Source: Tetrastigma voinierianum
Taxonomy: Eukaryota > Streptophyta > Magnoliopsida > Vitales > Vitaceae
Direction: 5' to 3'
Length of the DNA stretch: 64,000 nt
Assembly (NCBI GenBank): GCA_016808115.1
Contig: JAEQBH010000287.1
Coordinates: 1,116,001 to 1,180,000, forward strand
This document shows, one piece after another, positions 35,901 to 47,500 of the stretch. A model generated the notes under the pieces. It was not told the origin of the DNA, did not search any database, and saw only the letters and a list, made by a program, of their open reading frames with translations. Positions within the stretch are counted from its first letter, which is position 1. The number at the start of each line of letters is the position of its first letter. The translations under genes and the position numbers were made by a program.

Positions 35901-36404
35901 ACTCCTAGAATAACCGACCAATATTTGATTGTCATTGTATTTTAATAGGGGCTGACGAGGATAGCAGCCCGCATTGAAGTCGAGATTCTGAAGATTGGAA
36001 TCAAAGCGACAGTTTTTGGTTTGTTCTCAAACTCTCTCTCTCTATTTCTAAAATATTTGAATAATTATGAAATGATTTGAATTTTTGAAATGATTGACAA
36101 GAAAGTGCATATTGATTTGTGTTTGAAATGATTTGTTTTAAGTGATTTGAGACAATTGCTTGTGAAGCAATTTGCATAAGAAAATTGCATGAACGTGAAA
36201 ATGTTCTATTTGCATACAAATGTATATATATATATACTATTGTAAATTGTATTGAATGATTTTAATGCCCTTAAAAGAATGTTAACCGTTAGAATTCGAG
36301 TTAAGGATAAATTAGTATACCAATAAGAGTCGAACAAACGTACTATTAATGGCTTACCGATTCGTAGTGAAGCGGGGCAGTATCGGTAGTGTCATGGCAA
36401 GTAC

Positions 36405-36405
36405 A

Positions 36406-36493
<88 letters not shown>
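36405..36493. repeat. (TA)n microsatellite
   Basis: About 85 bp of nearly pure AT dinucleotide repeat. Confidence 0.95.
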
Positions 36494-36497
<4 letters not shown>

Positions 36498-37359
36498 CTC
36501 TATGACCAGTGGAATTTGTCTTGGTGATTCATTATCCTATACTTAAAGCATGGTTAAATTTGATAAGAGCGAATGATAATGAGATTGAAAGTGCCTGATT
36601 TGTGCTTTGAATGATTTTTTCTTCTTTTTGCCTATGAAAATGCATAGCTTGAGATGACAATGAATTGTAATTAATTTATTGAATAAATATATAGATCGTA
36701 TTTAATAATTGGTCATTGAAAATTGTACAAAAGCATTGTTTTATAAATAGTGCATGTTTCGATTTAAAATGAAATGAAGAGAGAATAGAACTGTATAGAA
36801 ACACTAAACATGAAAATGCTTAGCATGTTGTTTTTATCAATGCGTAGGTGTCGAGTGAATAGGTACAAGAGTGAAGACCGCACAAGAACAGAGTCAACGT
36901 CAAAGCTATTCGGAGGAGAAGTAAAACTCCGTGCACGCATGCATGAAATTGAATTGACTCTTTTTGTATAAAGTATCTTGTGAAAGTTAAACTCTTATTC
37001 TATTTTGTAAATGTTTTTTATATTGAAAAATCTGATAAATTTTGTAAATGATGGTACAAATGTGGGAGTTATCCCAAAATGATGGGCCTTCCGCAAAATG
37101 TTTAGTTTCCGGAAAAATGTTTAATGTATATTTTTCGCGATGAGTGTTTAAAAATGCATTTGGTATTGAAAATGTATTCACATTTGTATTTATCTATTTT
37201 TATTTTTATTTTTTTTTTGTATTTGGATTGGAAATGAAAGTGAGGACCGCGTTCCCCCAGATCTGGTTCGAATCCGCCAATTTGGTGTTGGTCAGTGCGG
37301 GGCGTGTCGGGATCTTGTGAGTCATGGCCGTAAGCTGATCTGACTAAAATTTAGAAATC

Positions 37360-38454
37360 TTGGAGTAGCATTAATTACCCAACTAGTCAACCGGTTCCAT
37401 TAATAAACTAGTCGTTGTGCATTTAATGCACTATAGGTGTCCGTTGATATGATTGCTTTCTCGACCGTTTTACCAACTAGTCGACCATTTGACCAACTAG
37501 TTGACCGTTTAACCAACCGGTCGTCCATTTGCTCTATCGATTCATAAAAATGAAATTAGACCTTTATGGACCCAAACAAATGACATTACACTCTCGACTT
37601 GTTGCAACCGAATGACCTTTTGACTGAATTGGTCGACCGCTCGGACCAGCCAGGAAGACCCGACTAATCTGCAGAATGACCGAGACGGCTGACGATTGCT
37701 TGTTAGAAACACTTTCGTTTTAATTAGTTTCAACTCCTTTAGCTCTAGTCAAATTTAACTTTAAAATAACTCATTGAAGCATATTTTACACTCCAAATAA
37801 CTAATATTTGATGATTAAACATGTGTTTAAAAATATTTAATCAATTTAAAGTCAAATCGAGTTTAAATCACAAAGTATGCAAAGAATGCCGAAAAGGCCC
37901 CAAAAATGGTCACTTTAAGTTCTTTTCATTCCAAATCAATTACAAACCGTAGAAAACACTTTTGAATATATTTTAAACTTTAAATGCCTAAAGTTTGATG
38001 CTCATACTTGAGTTTTCAAAAATATATTCAATTCAGACACAAAAATCGAGTTATGAAGAATATGCATGTAAAAGATGATATTCCCTAAAGTGCACCAATG
38101 CATTCATCTTACATAGATTTCTAAGCTTACAAAATCTTCACTTCATGCTAGAGCTTAGAGTCTTGGTTACTTGTCATTTTTTATTTGAAATCTTGGTTCT
38201 TTGATTTAGTGAACTTGACTTCCAAGACCTTGATCAAATATACTATTGTCATCTTAACTATTAGTAACCAATAACCTTGGTTTGTTATCATCAAAACCTC
38301 AATTAGAGGTACCCTTGAGCTAACAATTCGTACTTTAACACAATGTGTACCTTTATAAGCTATAATAAAAGAAGCTATATATCCTTAAACTAAAGACTAT
38401 CTGATGATGTAAAGGGAAGTAGTTACTACTAATTTAACATGTAATTTTGTGACA
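37360..38454 (-). repeat. Truncated SIRE-like LTR
   Basis: Matches 59585-60719 almost throughout; for example 'acccaactagtca', 'gtccgttgatatgat' and 'ggacccaaacaaatgac'. The outer end TGTCACAAAATTACATG (minus) is at 38454. The inner ~550 bp of the LTR and all internal sequence are missing. It lacks a ~66-bp block present at about 60465-60530. Confidence 0.75.
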
Positions 38455-38594
38455 CCTCAAAACCCAGGGGTCCGTTGACCAGCTATCAACCCGTGGAAAT
38501 ACCTATGGATATCATATACTTCAGCACCCACGTTGTCTAATCCCATTAATTGGGATCCATTCATCGAGTCTTAGATAATTACATACCTACACCC

Positions 38595-38610
38595 TGACAC
38601 CAAGCTGTGA
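38595..38610 (-). other. Degenerate initiator-Met PBS
   Basis: The complement reads CTTGGTGTCAGGG next to an LTR end CGCTTCACA. It is a mutated TTGGTATCAGAGC site, making the adjacent LTR a 5' LTR. Confidence 0.55.
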
Positions 38611-40640
38611 AGCGAGGGTCAAAATTTCCTATGGATATCATGTGTCTCGATACCACACTTTTCAATCCCATTTACTAGGATTCATTTAGCCTCATTCAAT
38701 AAAATTTTTATGTTATTTTCAACACATATTACTGTGAGTTTAATTACAAACTCTATTACATACACAAGCATATGTCAAAAGTAGTTCTTTCCAAAGTCTT
38801 ACAAAAAGAACTATACCAGCCACAGATCGGCTTTCTTCAACCTCTCGGCCCCGAATGAGAGTCGTCCACTAGTTTATATACCCTGCACCTGAAATGTTTT
38901 TCTTATAAAGGGTGAGTCATGCCTAGTAGAGAGACTCCTACAGAGGCTATTACCCCCTTAACTACACATGCAATGGTCACATTCTCATATAGATATCAGC
39001 ATTCCAATAGAATGATGCAATTCTAATGGAATACTACATGTCATGCCATGAAATGAGATGAGACTCACTCAATGCATGAAAAATTCGAGTCATCACAAAC
39101 TCCTATCACACAATGCGTAGCAAATGTGTGATAACATCCATTGTCCATGAATTTCATCCAATGATCACTTTGAAACAAAATCATGTTTTTAGAAATCAAA
39201 ACTTATTAGATGTTTCACTTCCAAGGATCGTTTTATCAACAAAACATGCGTCTTTTTGGGTAGCGAATTTTTAGGGTCTCACCCTAGGCTTCGCATGCCT
39301 TCCTACACTTTCACAGGCTTTTACTGTTGGACACATATGTATAACCAAAAATACCTAGTCTTTCACCCAAGGAGGTATCTATTCTGCTTGCTACTACCCG
39401 ACACAAGTTTTCATGCTTTGCGAATAGTGGAACTCCGCTGAACTTTGTTCAATAGTACTCAACCCACTCATTAACCACCAAAGATGGTGTTTGATGACAT
39501 TATGCACTTACACCCATGAATGCGATGTCTTAGTGCATATGTAATGCATTATGCCACTGCATATCAATTCCATGTCTCATATGTAATGAATTCCACATGG
39601 ATAATAAATCATGTATAATGGACAATTATATCGAAAGCATATGATTTCCAACATTTCATCTCAATGTCAATATATTATAATTCATTTATCAACATTCAAT
39701 AAATAACTATCACCAAGTCGTCAATAAAAAACAAGCAAAGACAACTTGGTTCTCAAGACCAATTGTGGGATAAGAGATGCCCACAAAGTAGTCCACACAT
39801 ACAGCCATCACAGGTCACACAAACATTCCACCACCCAAGAACAACCCTAGGACTGTCCAAATCTAGGCCAAAACCAGGCTATTAACATGCCATACTCAGG
39901 CCACATATCCGGCCCCACACAGCCATGGGACAGTCTTAAACCTCAATCCCAAAATCAATACGAAATCAGCATCGAAAACCAATCCTGAAATCTGGACACA
40001 AACTGAGAGACAGCCTAAGCTGTGGTAGTCCTGGGAAATGAACCATAACTTGAGCTATAGATGTCCAATTCAAGTGATTCAAAAACCTAACATCAAGTTT
40101 ACAGATGCAGCTACAATTTATATGTAGGACTTGAGTCCAAATTCCCTTTATTCTAAAATTGGTGCTAAAATCTGGCCAATGCATAGGATCAAAACAGGGC
40201 AGCATTCCCATATTTTACAAACATCCCCTTAGGGTGGAAAGAACCCAAAGTAGGAAGAATCCCTACATCTTGGAGCGTAGCCCTCATCGAATATACAAAC
40301 TTTACTTATTGGTCCGACGAGTTCCGACCGTCGAAACTCCGATTTCCTTTTCTCCATCTCTCTTTCTTTCTTTCTTTTCTCTCCCTTACATTTTCCTTCT
40401 CCTTTCCTTTCTCTTTCTCCCTTCCTCTACGAACTGGTATCACCTCCCTATTTATACTCATTCCCACTTGCATGCATGTTGACACATGGCTTGCCATGTG
40501 TCACCTGACACTAGGAATTCAACGAAATTCGTTTGATAACTAGATTTCGCATGATAAATCTAGTGGTAAAGTCTATTTCATCATTTGAGATCTAGAAGAT
40601 TTTTAGGTTTTCAACCTGTACTGTAGCGGTAAATTACTAT
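38611..40640 (-). repeat. Tekay-like LTR (minus)
   Basis: Shares the block order of 13513-16354: 'gggtgagtcatgcctagtagagagactcctac', 'cacatgcaatggtc', a 'cacccaaggaggtatctatt' phrase, a CT-rich run at 40345-40430 and 'gctagatttcgca'-like text. The distal TGTAAAAC end is lost near 40640. Its leader is interrupted at 38454 by the SIRE-like LTR. The plus and minus frames around 40159-40500 come from the CT run. Confidence 0.7.
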
Positions 40641-41148
40641 AATTGAGATATATATATGCAAACAGATATGTTTAAAAATTTGTTTAAGTAAGAGTCTTTA
40701 AAAAAATTTGGCTATAATTGAGATATTTTATTTTGATTGATGTGCTGTGCTCGTGAGATTAGCACCTAACATAAGTGCTCCTACTTTAACGTTTCTCATC
40801 TTGTTATACACTACTTTTTTATAAAGGAAAAAGAATTGATATGAGACTAACAAAAAATGAAAATAGATTGTGAAAAGATATTTCATGGAATGTAGACGGG
40901 CGGGAAATGAAAAAATTCAAATATTTTAAAATTCATCATCCATAAGTGTATGAAATTAAATAGTTAAATTCACCATCCGTATTTAGATTAAATAAGGTAA
41001 TATTCCATAAATTTAGATTTTTTTCCAATTAAATTTGTTAAAAAGATAATGGAGATACTTATACGTTGAAATTTTAAATTCTTATCTTTTACCTTTTATA
41101 TTACATATACATAAACTTATTAATGAGTCCAATTACAATTTTGTTCTG
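40641..41148 (+). other. AT-rich upstream DNA of defensin-like gene
   Basis: Low-complexity AT-rich DNA with no resemblance to the repeats in the window. It is the probable upstream region of the gene starting at 41473. Confidence 0.5.
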
Positions 41149-41155
41149 TATAAAG
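41149..41155 (+). promoter_or_regulatory. Putative TATA box of defensin-like gene
   Basis: TATAAAG lies 324 bp before the ATG. A donor-like CAAGGTACAA at about 41240 and an acceptor-like TTTTAG at about 41440 would allow a 5' UTR intron. This is inference only. Confidence 0.4.
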
Positions 41156-41472
41156 GTTTGAACTTTTCCATCATTCTTCTATTCATTTCTCAGTCGAGTT
41201 CTTTCTAGTGGTTAGTTATCAACATTAGAAATTTCAATTCAAGGTACAAATATTTTCCACTAATACAACTATGATTTTCTTTTAGTGTTTTTTGAAACTA
41301 TTTCTATTTTTTATTTTTCATATCAGATGGTAATGTTAGAATTTACATAAGATAAAAAAGTAAAGAAATATTGATATTCAAAAAATTTCCAGAATTATTT
41401 TAGCTTTTATGCATGGAATTAAATCGATTATTTTAGCTATTGTGGTTGAAAGGGCCTGAAAGTAAAGAAATC

Positions 41473-42205
41473 ATGAAGAAGGTGGCAATGCCTCTCTTGC
41501 TCTCACTTGTTGTCTTCTCAATTTTTCTTCCATCCACTCAAGCTTAAGGTACTAATTATTTTTTAAAATAGTTTTATCTCCCCAGCAACAAAAGTAGAAA
41601 AACACTTTTACCAACAAGAAAATAAAAAACAAATTCCCAAAAACAAATTTTAAAATTTAAGATCATATGCTTTTGAAAATAGTTCTTTAAAGAAATCTAG
41701 AGGTGGAACAAATTCCCAAGAAATCATATGCTTTTAAAGTGTTACCTATATTTCATTGTTTGAGAAAGAACTTAAAACCTTTTTTTATCCATTTAAAACA
41801 AACAAAAATATCAAAAAGAGATTCATTAAACCACATTTTTAGTTAAAAAAACACTTTTATGTTTCTTGAAAAAAAAAAGTTTTTAGAAGAACTTACATTT
41901 TATAGTTACCTACTTAAAAAAAGTAAAAAATTATAGTTACCTGGAAAAATATTTGAAACTTTAATCTATTAATTCATCAATATTTTTCTAAAAATTGATC
42001 TCAAAATCTATCTCTTTTGGCTTGCAGGGGCCTAATGTTCTGCAGCGTCACAAAGAAATTTCCAGGAACATGTCCGACTCAACTGTTGGGTTGCTTCATT
42101 GAGATGTCATCAAAATACGGTGCAAGTAGCATGGTTCAGAAATGCAAATGCGCAGCGACTGGCTCTAGTCACTCGTGCACATGCCAAATTGTTTGCCCAC
42201 CTTAA
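41473..42205 (+). pseudogene. Defensin-like (LCR/SCRL-type) cysteine-rich secreted peptide gene, probably broken
   Basis: The only host-type gene seen. Exon 1 starts at ATG 41473 and encodes a signal peptide, MKKVAMPLLLSLVVFSIFLP, ending STQA. The next codon is TAA (41545-41547), just before a donor AAG|GTACTAA at 41549. Exon 2 follows an acceptor TTGCAG|GG at 42027 and gives a ~58-residue mature domain. It has eight cysteines: MFC, PGTC, LGC, QKCKC, HSCTC, VC, ending PP and stop at 42205. One intron after the signal peptide and the C-x-C pairs are typical of plant DEFL families related to SLR1-binding or S-locus-cysteine-rich-like peptides, secreted and often acting in reproduction or defence. 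Exon 1 ends in phase 1, but exon 2 needs two bases from exon 1. One missing base near 41545 would explain both the stop and the phase mismatch. Recent pseudogene or consensus error. Confidence 0.75.
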
Positions 42206-42294
42206 ACAACATTTTAGCAATGCCATCTTCCAAAAATGTAATAATCCTAGTTGGCAACATTTCTCAATAATTGGTTGGATCACCATTTTTCTTA

Positions 42295-42300
42295 AATAAA
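42295..42300 (+). terminator. Putative polyadenylation signal
   Basis: AATAAA 90 bp after the stop codon of the defensin-like gene and 24 bp before a solo LTR. Confidence 0.5.
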
Positions 42301-42318
42301 AAGCCAATGGAAATTATG

Positions 42319-44825
42319 TTTTATGTCACGCCCCGAAACCCACCTTAGAGGCATGACTGTAAATTCACACCCTCAAGCCTTCGGCCTGAAGGTTTGAAGT
42401 GTGAAACGGCACTAACCTTTCTTGTAACTAGATTTTTGTCAAATTACCAATCACATATTCAAAGTAAATACGCAACCTTCTAAATTCATAAATTTTCCAA
42501 ATTCAAAACTTCATGCCGATAAAAATTACTTCTAAATATTCAAATCTCAATTATGCATGTCATATAAAGTTGTTCAGAATATAACAATATTTGAGATATC
42601 TCAAATCCAACTTTGTACTAATATAAAAAGGAATGTTCATCCAGAAGTGACTTTCGATTAACTTTCAAAACCCAATGACATGAACTTATGAGTTCGACAT
42701 AATCAACGTAAAGTTTAATCAAATCCTATTGATGGCGAATCCCAGCTAGCCATCACTCATCGCGAGCTAAAAGTACTGAAATATGTCAACGAATGGGAGT
42801 GAGCTAAAGCTCTCAATAAGAAATACTAATACAGTTTCATGGATCGAAAGTTTTCAATCTTATAACAAATAGGAGATGTTTTCATCAAAACTTTTGATTC
42901 AAAAATAAGTTGGAACATTAACCAAAATATGCTAAAACATTCTCACATCCATTTCAAATCGGTTTCATATCAAATGTGATCTAAACGATTTCATATCAAA
43001 TTTGATTAAACACTTTCATATCAAATCCAAAAATCAAATACATTTCTAATATATTTTTCTCTGGTCATCAAATATCGAATGGTACCTAGCCATATGAGAC
43101 TTTCAAATGGGTGGCTAGCCGCAAATTGTTCATTTTAAGGTGGACGAAACCAAACACTACTAGTACTAGTAACCTCTAACGAGCCACCAGAAGTGGGGTT
43201 CAAATCAGTACATTCCCCACCAAGAAAATGTAAGGTCAACTATTATATCCCGTTGACAAAGTACGAGATAGTGTCAACTATTATATCCAGATTGACAAAG
43301 GGCCCGAAATAGTCAACTATTATTCGCATTGTGGTAAAGAGTATTCTTAGAGAGTCGAAATATTTCGTTCAAAAGTTCAATTACAAAACATCGTATCTCA
43401 TTTTCTTTCGTAAACAAAAAAATCTCAAAAATACAATCACACAAAACTACTTTTTGATCCATGGATAATCAAGCTAAATAAAGCTAAAACTTTTCATAAA
43501 TTAAGATTATATATAATTCAATTAAAACAATTCTCATCCTCAAATGAAGTAAAAACAAACAATTTTCTTTTTAAAAATTTGCATTAATATCCCTTATGCT
43601 TACATATATATAAAAATAATAATTTTATTGTATTAGAATCCCTTACCTCAAAGAGTACTCAAAAGCTGAAGAGCTATCCAGAAATTTCACCTCAATGAAA
43701 TATTTCTCCTAAATAATAAGGAAGAGACTATCATCATTACTTATTTATTCTTAAAACTTTCCTAATTTGATATTCTTAACAATTATATTATTTGTTGTTC
43801 GCTATGAACATATTGACAGGCTTTGTTCAATGATAACTATTTGAATTAGGTAGTTTTACAAATTTTATAAAACTCATATTCTTTTCGGATCTTATTTTAA
43901 TAATTTATTTATTTTTATGCTCTTAATATGAACTAAATCTTTTACTAGAAAGAATTAATATTAATACTATTTGACAAATTATATTATTATACAATACACA
44001 TATAGCCTTTTTACCTAACAATTATGTACTTGACAACGAAGTATTATTCAGGATCTTATTTCCTATAAATTGCTAAATAATTATTCTAATCATATTCCTT
44101 ATCCTAATAAAGAAATCTCAGTCAGCAATAAAATATTTACTTGCCAAAATACATATATCTTTAAATACTTATCAAATACAAATATTTATACAGGATTTAG
44201 CCTTTTCAAAAATTATCCTTAAATACTTTTTCATTCTCATACTCAAAGTAATTCAATATGACACCACCAATCCTTATTTTATTTTATTTAAAAAGCAGAA
44301 AGTGTAATCTAAATCTGACTTAGCAGGGTTGATCTAAACTAAAAGAAAATTAAGAATCTACATCGAAGAAATCTAGAAAAGTAAAATAGGAAGATCTTAC
44401 CTAGAAATTTGTTCTTCAAACCCTAGTCAGAAAGCCGTCGTCCTCTGGAATTCTACATGGGAGAGAAATTCAAACAAGAATAGAAATTATTTTCTTTTCT
44501 TACTCAATTTATACGAGGTATCTATTAAGAAGTTACCTTTTCATACCTCTTTCGTTAATTTATCGCAATTATGATTTGTCATTATACCTCTTTCATGTCA
44601 TTAAATTAATTGATACCTATTATGATTTGTCGTTATCATCTTTTCGTATCATTATCACTTATTTTATTTCGATTTATACTCTTTCATGTCATTATTATTT
44701 TCCTTAATTTATACCTATACAAATTCCTGTCATTATTATTTTCAGTAACTTATACCTATACAAATTCCTATCATTATTATTTTCCCTAACTTATACCTAT
44801 ACAAATTCCTGGGTGTTACATTTTA
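42319..44825 (-). mobile_element. Solo LTR with TTTTA target duplication
   Basis: An LTR reading TGTAACACCC at 44820 to GGGGCGTGACA at 42324 (minus strand, 2497 bp) is bounded by TG...CA. It is flanked by identical 5-bp repeats TTTTA at 42319-42323 and 44821-44825. No internal coding sequence. The ends are of Tekay/chromovirus style, but the body does not match the other LTRs here. It contains two tandem arrays: about three ~48-bp units with 'gtcaactatta' at 43225-43330, and three 41-bp units at 44689-44811. It is inserted just past the gene's polyadenylation signal. Confidence 0.85.
44689..44811. repeat. 41-bp tandem repeat at solo-LTR edge
   Basis: 'tcattattatttt' starts at 44689, 44730 and 44771. 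Each is followed by 'ttatacctatacaaattcct'. Period is exactly 41 bp, ending nine bases from the LTR terminus. Confidence 0.85.
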
Positions 44826-46320
44826 GTATTTAATTTTATTATATAAATACATAAAATATATATAATTTATTATAACGAGCTTTCATTATCTATTATTAGG
44901 GTTCAATCACCCTAACATATTCCCTGAGTTCTTCTTTTGTTCATTTTTTTTTTAGATTTTCTTTAACTAAGAAAATGAAAAATAACAAATCAGTCCAGTT
45001 TTCTTTTCAAATTCATTTCTCAGAAATTTATTTTCAATGTCAAGAGCCTTTTCAAAATTAAAAGAATATGTAATGAGTTCTATGAATTTTATTTTATTCT
45101 ATTTATTATTATAATCTCTATATCTACGAAATCATTATCATATATCTTGCTATATTTCTCATACATGTATCAGAAGTATGTCCTTCATTTCTAGATTTAA
45201 CATTTGAATATTAAATAAGAAAATAAAATATAATAAATACATTTTTATATCTCTTTAAATATTTTTTAAAATGGTTAATAAATAATAATTTCTATTTACA
45301 CCAAGGTAATTAGATAAACATATATACAAATATCCATTATTTTAAATTATTTTTCAACAGTGTACATAAGATTGTTTTCAATTATTTTATAAAACCATTA
45401 CATTATATTAGTATTTTATATATTCAATAATAAAATAATTCATACATAATTGTAAAATATTAGTTATATGCACACTCATCTCTCTTTAATATATATACTT
45501 TAGTATTTTGTTAAATATACTTTTATATCATGTAATGTAAATGAATGAGATTAATTTAAAATAAAACTTATTTAATATAAGATTTAATTTAAACAACATG
45601 CTTCCTTATTCTTCCAAATCATGATGTTCGACCAGTTTTTTGTATAAATTGAAAAGCTTTATTGCCAATCCTCGCTGTCTGTTGATCAAATATGAAAGCC
45701 ATTTATAACAAGCACCGGTTGTAGCAAGGATAAGTCGTATAGCGTTGGAAACCTCCTGACACTAATACATTTCACTAATTAGGAGATCATATTCCTAAAC
45801 CAGGTCAATGGGTCTAATTCGTTACTTTTAACAATTGACCCTCTTCAAGATCTGGTTGTTTTTCCTTTCCAGTACTTCACAACCATTTCTTAGGGCTGAA
45901 AACTGCTTGTTTACAATTTCTGATGAAAGCTGTAACTATTTGGCATTTGTGTACAATTTCTAATGAAAGTTGTAATTGTTTGTTTGGTTGAATTTGGGAA
46001 TTTGTGGAGTTGTTTGTGTTATTGTTGATGATAAAATGAACTGAATGTTGTATTAAAATGAACTATTAAATTGAACAATGGCACAACAATCTGTTTTAAA
46101 CCAAACAGGGCAAAAATCTATAAATGAAATTGGGTTGAAAAATTGGAACAGATTTTAAGTTGTGATGTCAAGAACTAATAAACTGAATTTTTAGATTCTA
46201 AACTATTGATCAATGTTAATAAGGTTTTAATTAGTTTGATTGAACCAATCTGATTCAAGAAATGACTAAACTGACACATTGGTCATAATTACCTTGAAAA
46301 TTAATTGTTCTTGGGTCCAA
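44826..46320. other. AT-rich DNA without recognised genes
   Basis: Continuous with 42318 before the solo LTR inserted, and probably low-copy. Contains a short imperfect duplication around 45905-45990 ('acaatttct(g/a)atgaaag(c/t)tgtaa'). No coding frame has a family resemblance. Confidence 0.5.
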
Positions 46321-46329
46321 GGAACACCT

Positions 46330-47500
46330 TATTAGGCGGAGCCATCGATAAATCTCGAGATTCACAGCTTGTTGTATTATTCAGAGTGAAATCCTAGAAG
46401 CATTTACAATGTGAGAAGGAAATGATTTAGGCTATCCTTTGATAGTTTGTGCCTTTCAAAGTCCACCCTTTGATTTGCTTATATGCACTTGTGACCACAT
46501 TATTTGAGTAATGCCATTTATCATCAAAGCCATAATAGAAAAACCTTATTATTATAAATGAACTTGATGAGAACATGGGTTTTTCTGAAAACTACAAAGT
46601 ATGTGCAGAAAAAATTAACAAAATGACAAGTTTGGGGGAGTAAAATTTTGAAAAATAGAAAAGAATGAGAACTAAGGATGGGGAAGAAAAAGAAGTAATA
46701 GGAACTGAGAAGCTGAAAAATATGTGTAGTTTAAAGGAGGAGTGAGTTTTGCCTTCTGGCCTGCTTCCCTTGAGCAATTAAGTCCTTAGGCGTGTTCTAC
46801 ACCTAGTACCCTAATGCCAAGTGGTATGGGAGTTGCTGACCCAAAGCTTGTTAAGGGGTAGTAGAAAGCTTTATAAGGCAAAACATTCACACCATTGAAA
46901 CCCATGTGAACAAAATGATAAAATAGCACGATTGAGAAACTAAAAATTGAAACAAAAAGTGGAAAAGAAAAAGCCACGATGGGAAACATGAAGAAAGATG
47001 CACCAAATCAAGTTTGGGGGTGCTTTTGAAAAAGTTTTGATTAGAAATGAAAGGATGAGTAGTTAGAATGCAGAATACTAAGAAAATGTATGCAAGTTGG
47101 GTGAATTTGAACCTAAAATATCCAATTATCTACCCAAGTACCATAGTCATACATTACAAGCTTAAAAGACCTATTTGATCCTGAGGGTTGTGCTATGCCT
47201 ACATTAGTGGAGAATGATATGACCAACAAGCCTATGGGGCCTAAGTCATTTTAAAGAGAATACCATTCTGCATAGTGAGTTTCATAAGGCTACCTAATAT
47301 GCAAATTAGTCACAAAGGGAAGACCAACACACACTCACTGAGTCAAGAATTGTAACTGTTTACTGACTATGAATTTTATGCTATATTGAATGATCTAAAT
47401 TTAAAATTTTTAGGATCCTGAAAAGGAAGCTTAATTAGAATTGATATCACAACTGAAATGCTATTGAGGCCAAACTGTTGATTTGATCGAAAAGATGATT
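46330..47500 (+). repeat. Athila-like 3' non-coding fragment
   Basis: Matches 28900-29700: 'acaagtttgggggag' at about 46624, 'gagcaattaagtcc', 'acacctagtaccctaatgcc' and 'cctacattagtggag' at about 47199. It is the region between the last ORF and the 3' LTR of an Athila-like element, but no LTR follows. Confidence 0.65.

Larger units (their letters stand above)
34500..37330 (+). repeat. Tekay-like LTR (plus), second family copy
   Basis: Contains the block 35105-35540 matching 1865-2310, a tandem repeat at 35483-35900, a long AT microsatellite (36405-36493), and a 3' end phrase 'ggggcgtgtcgggatc' like the LTR ends near 49428. The left end is set approximately, where sequence stops resembling the preceding block. 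The right end is near 37330. No coding sequence. Confidence 0.6.

Noticed and set aside
42017..42027. Taking the defensin-like exon 2 frame as starting upstream at 42017
   Set aside because: The codon there is TTG, inside the polypyrimidine/acceptor sequence. Exon 2 starts at 42028 after CAG.
45640..45800. Possible pseudogene near 'gcaccggttgtagcaagg'
   Set aside because: Translated in all frames I could follow, it gave no recognisable motif.
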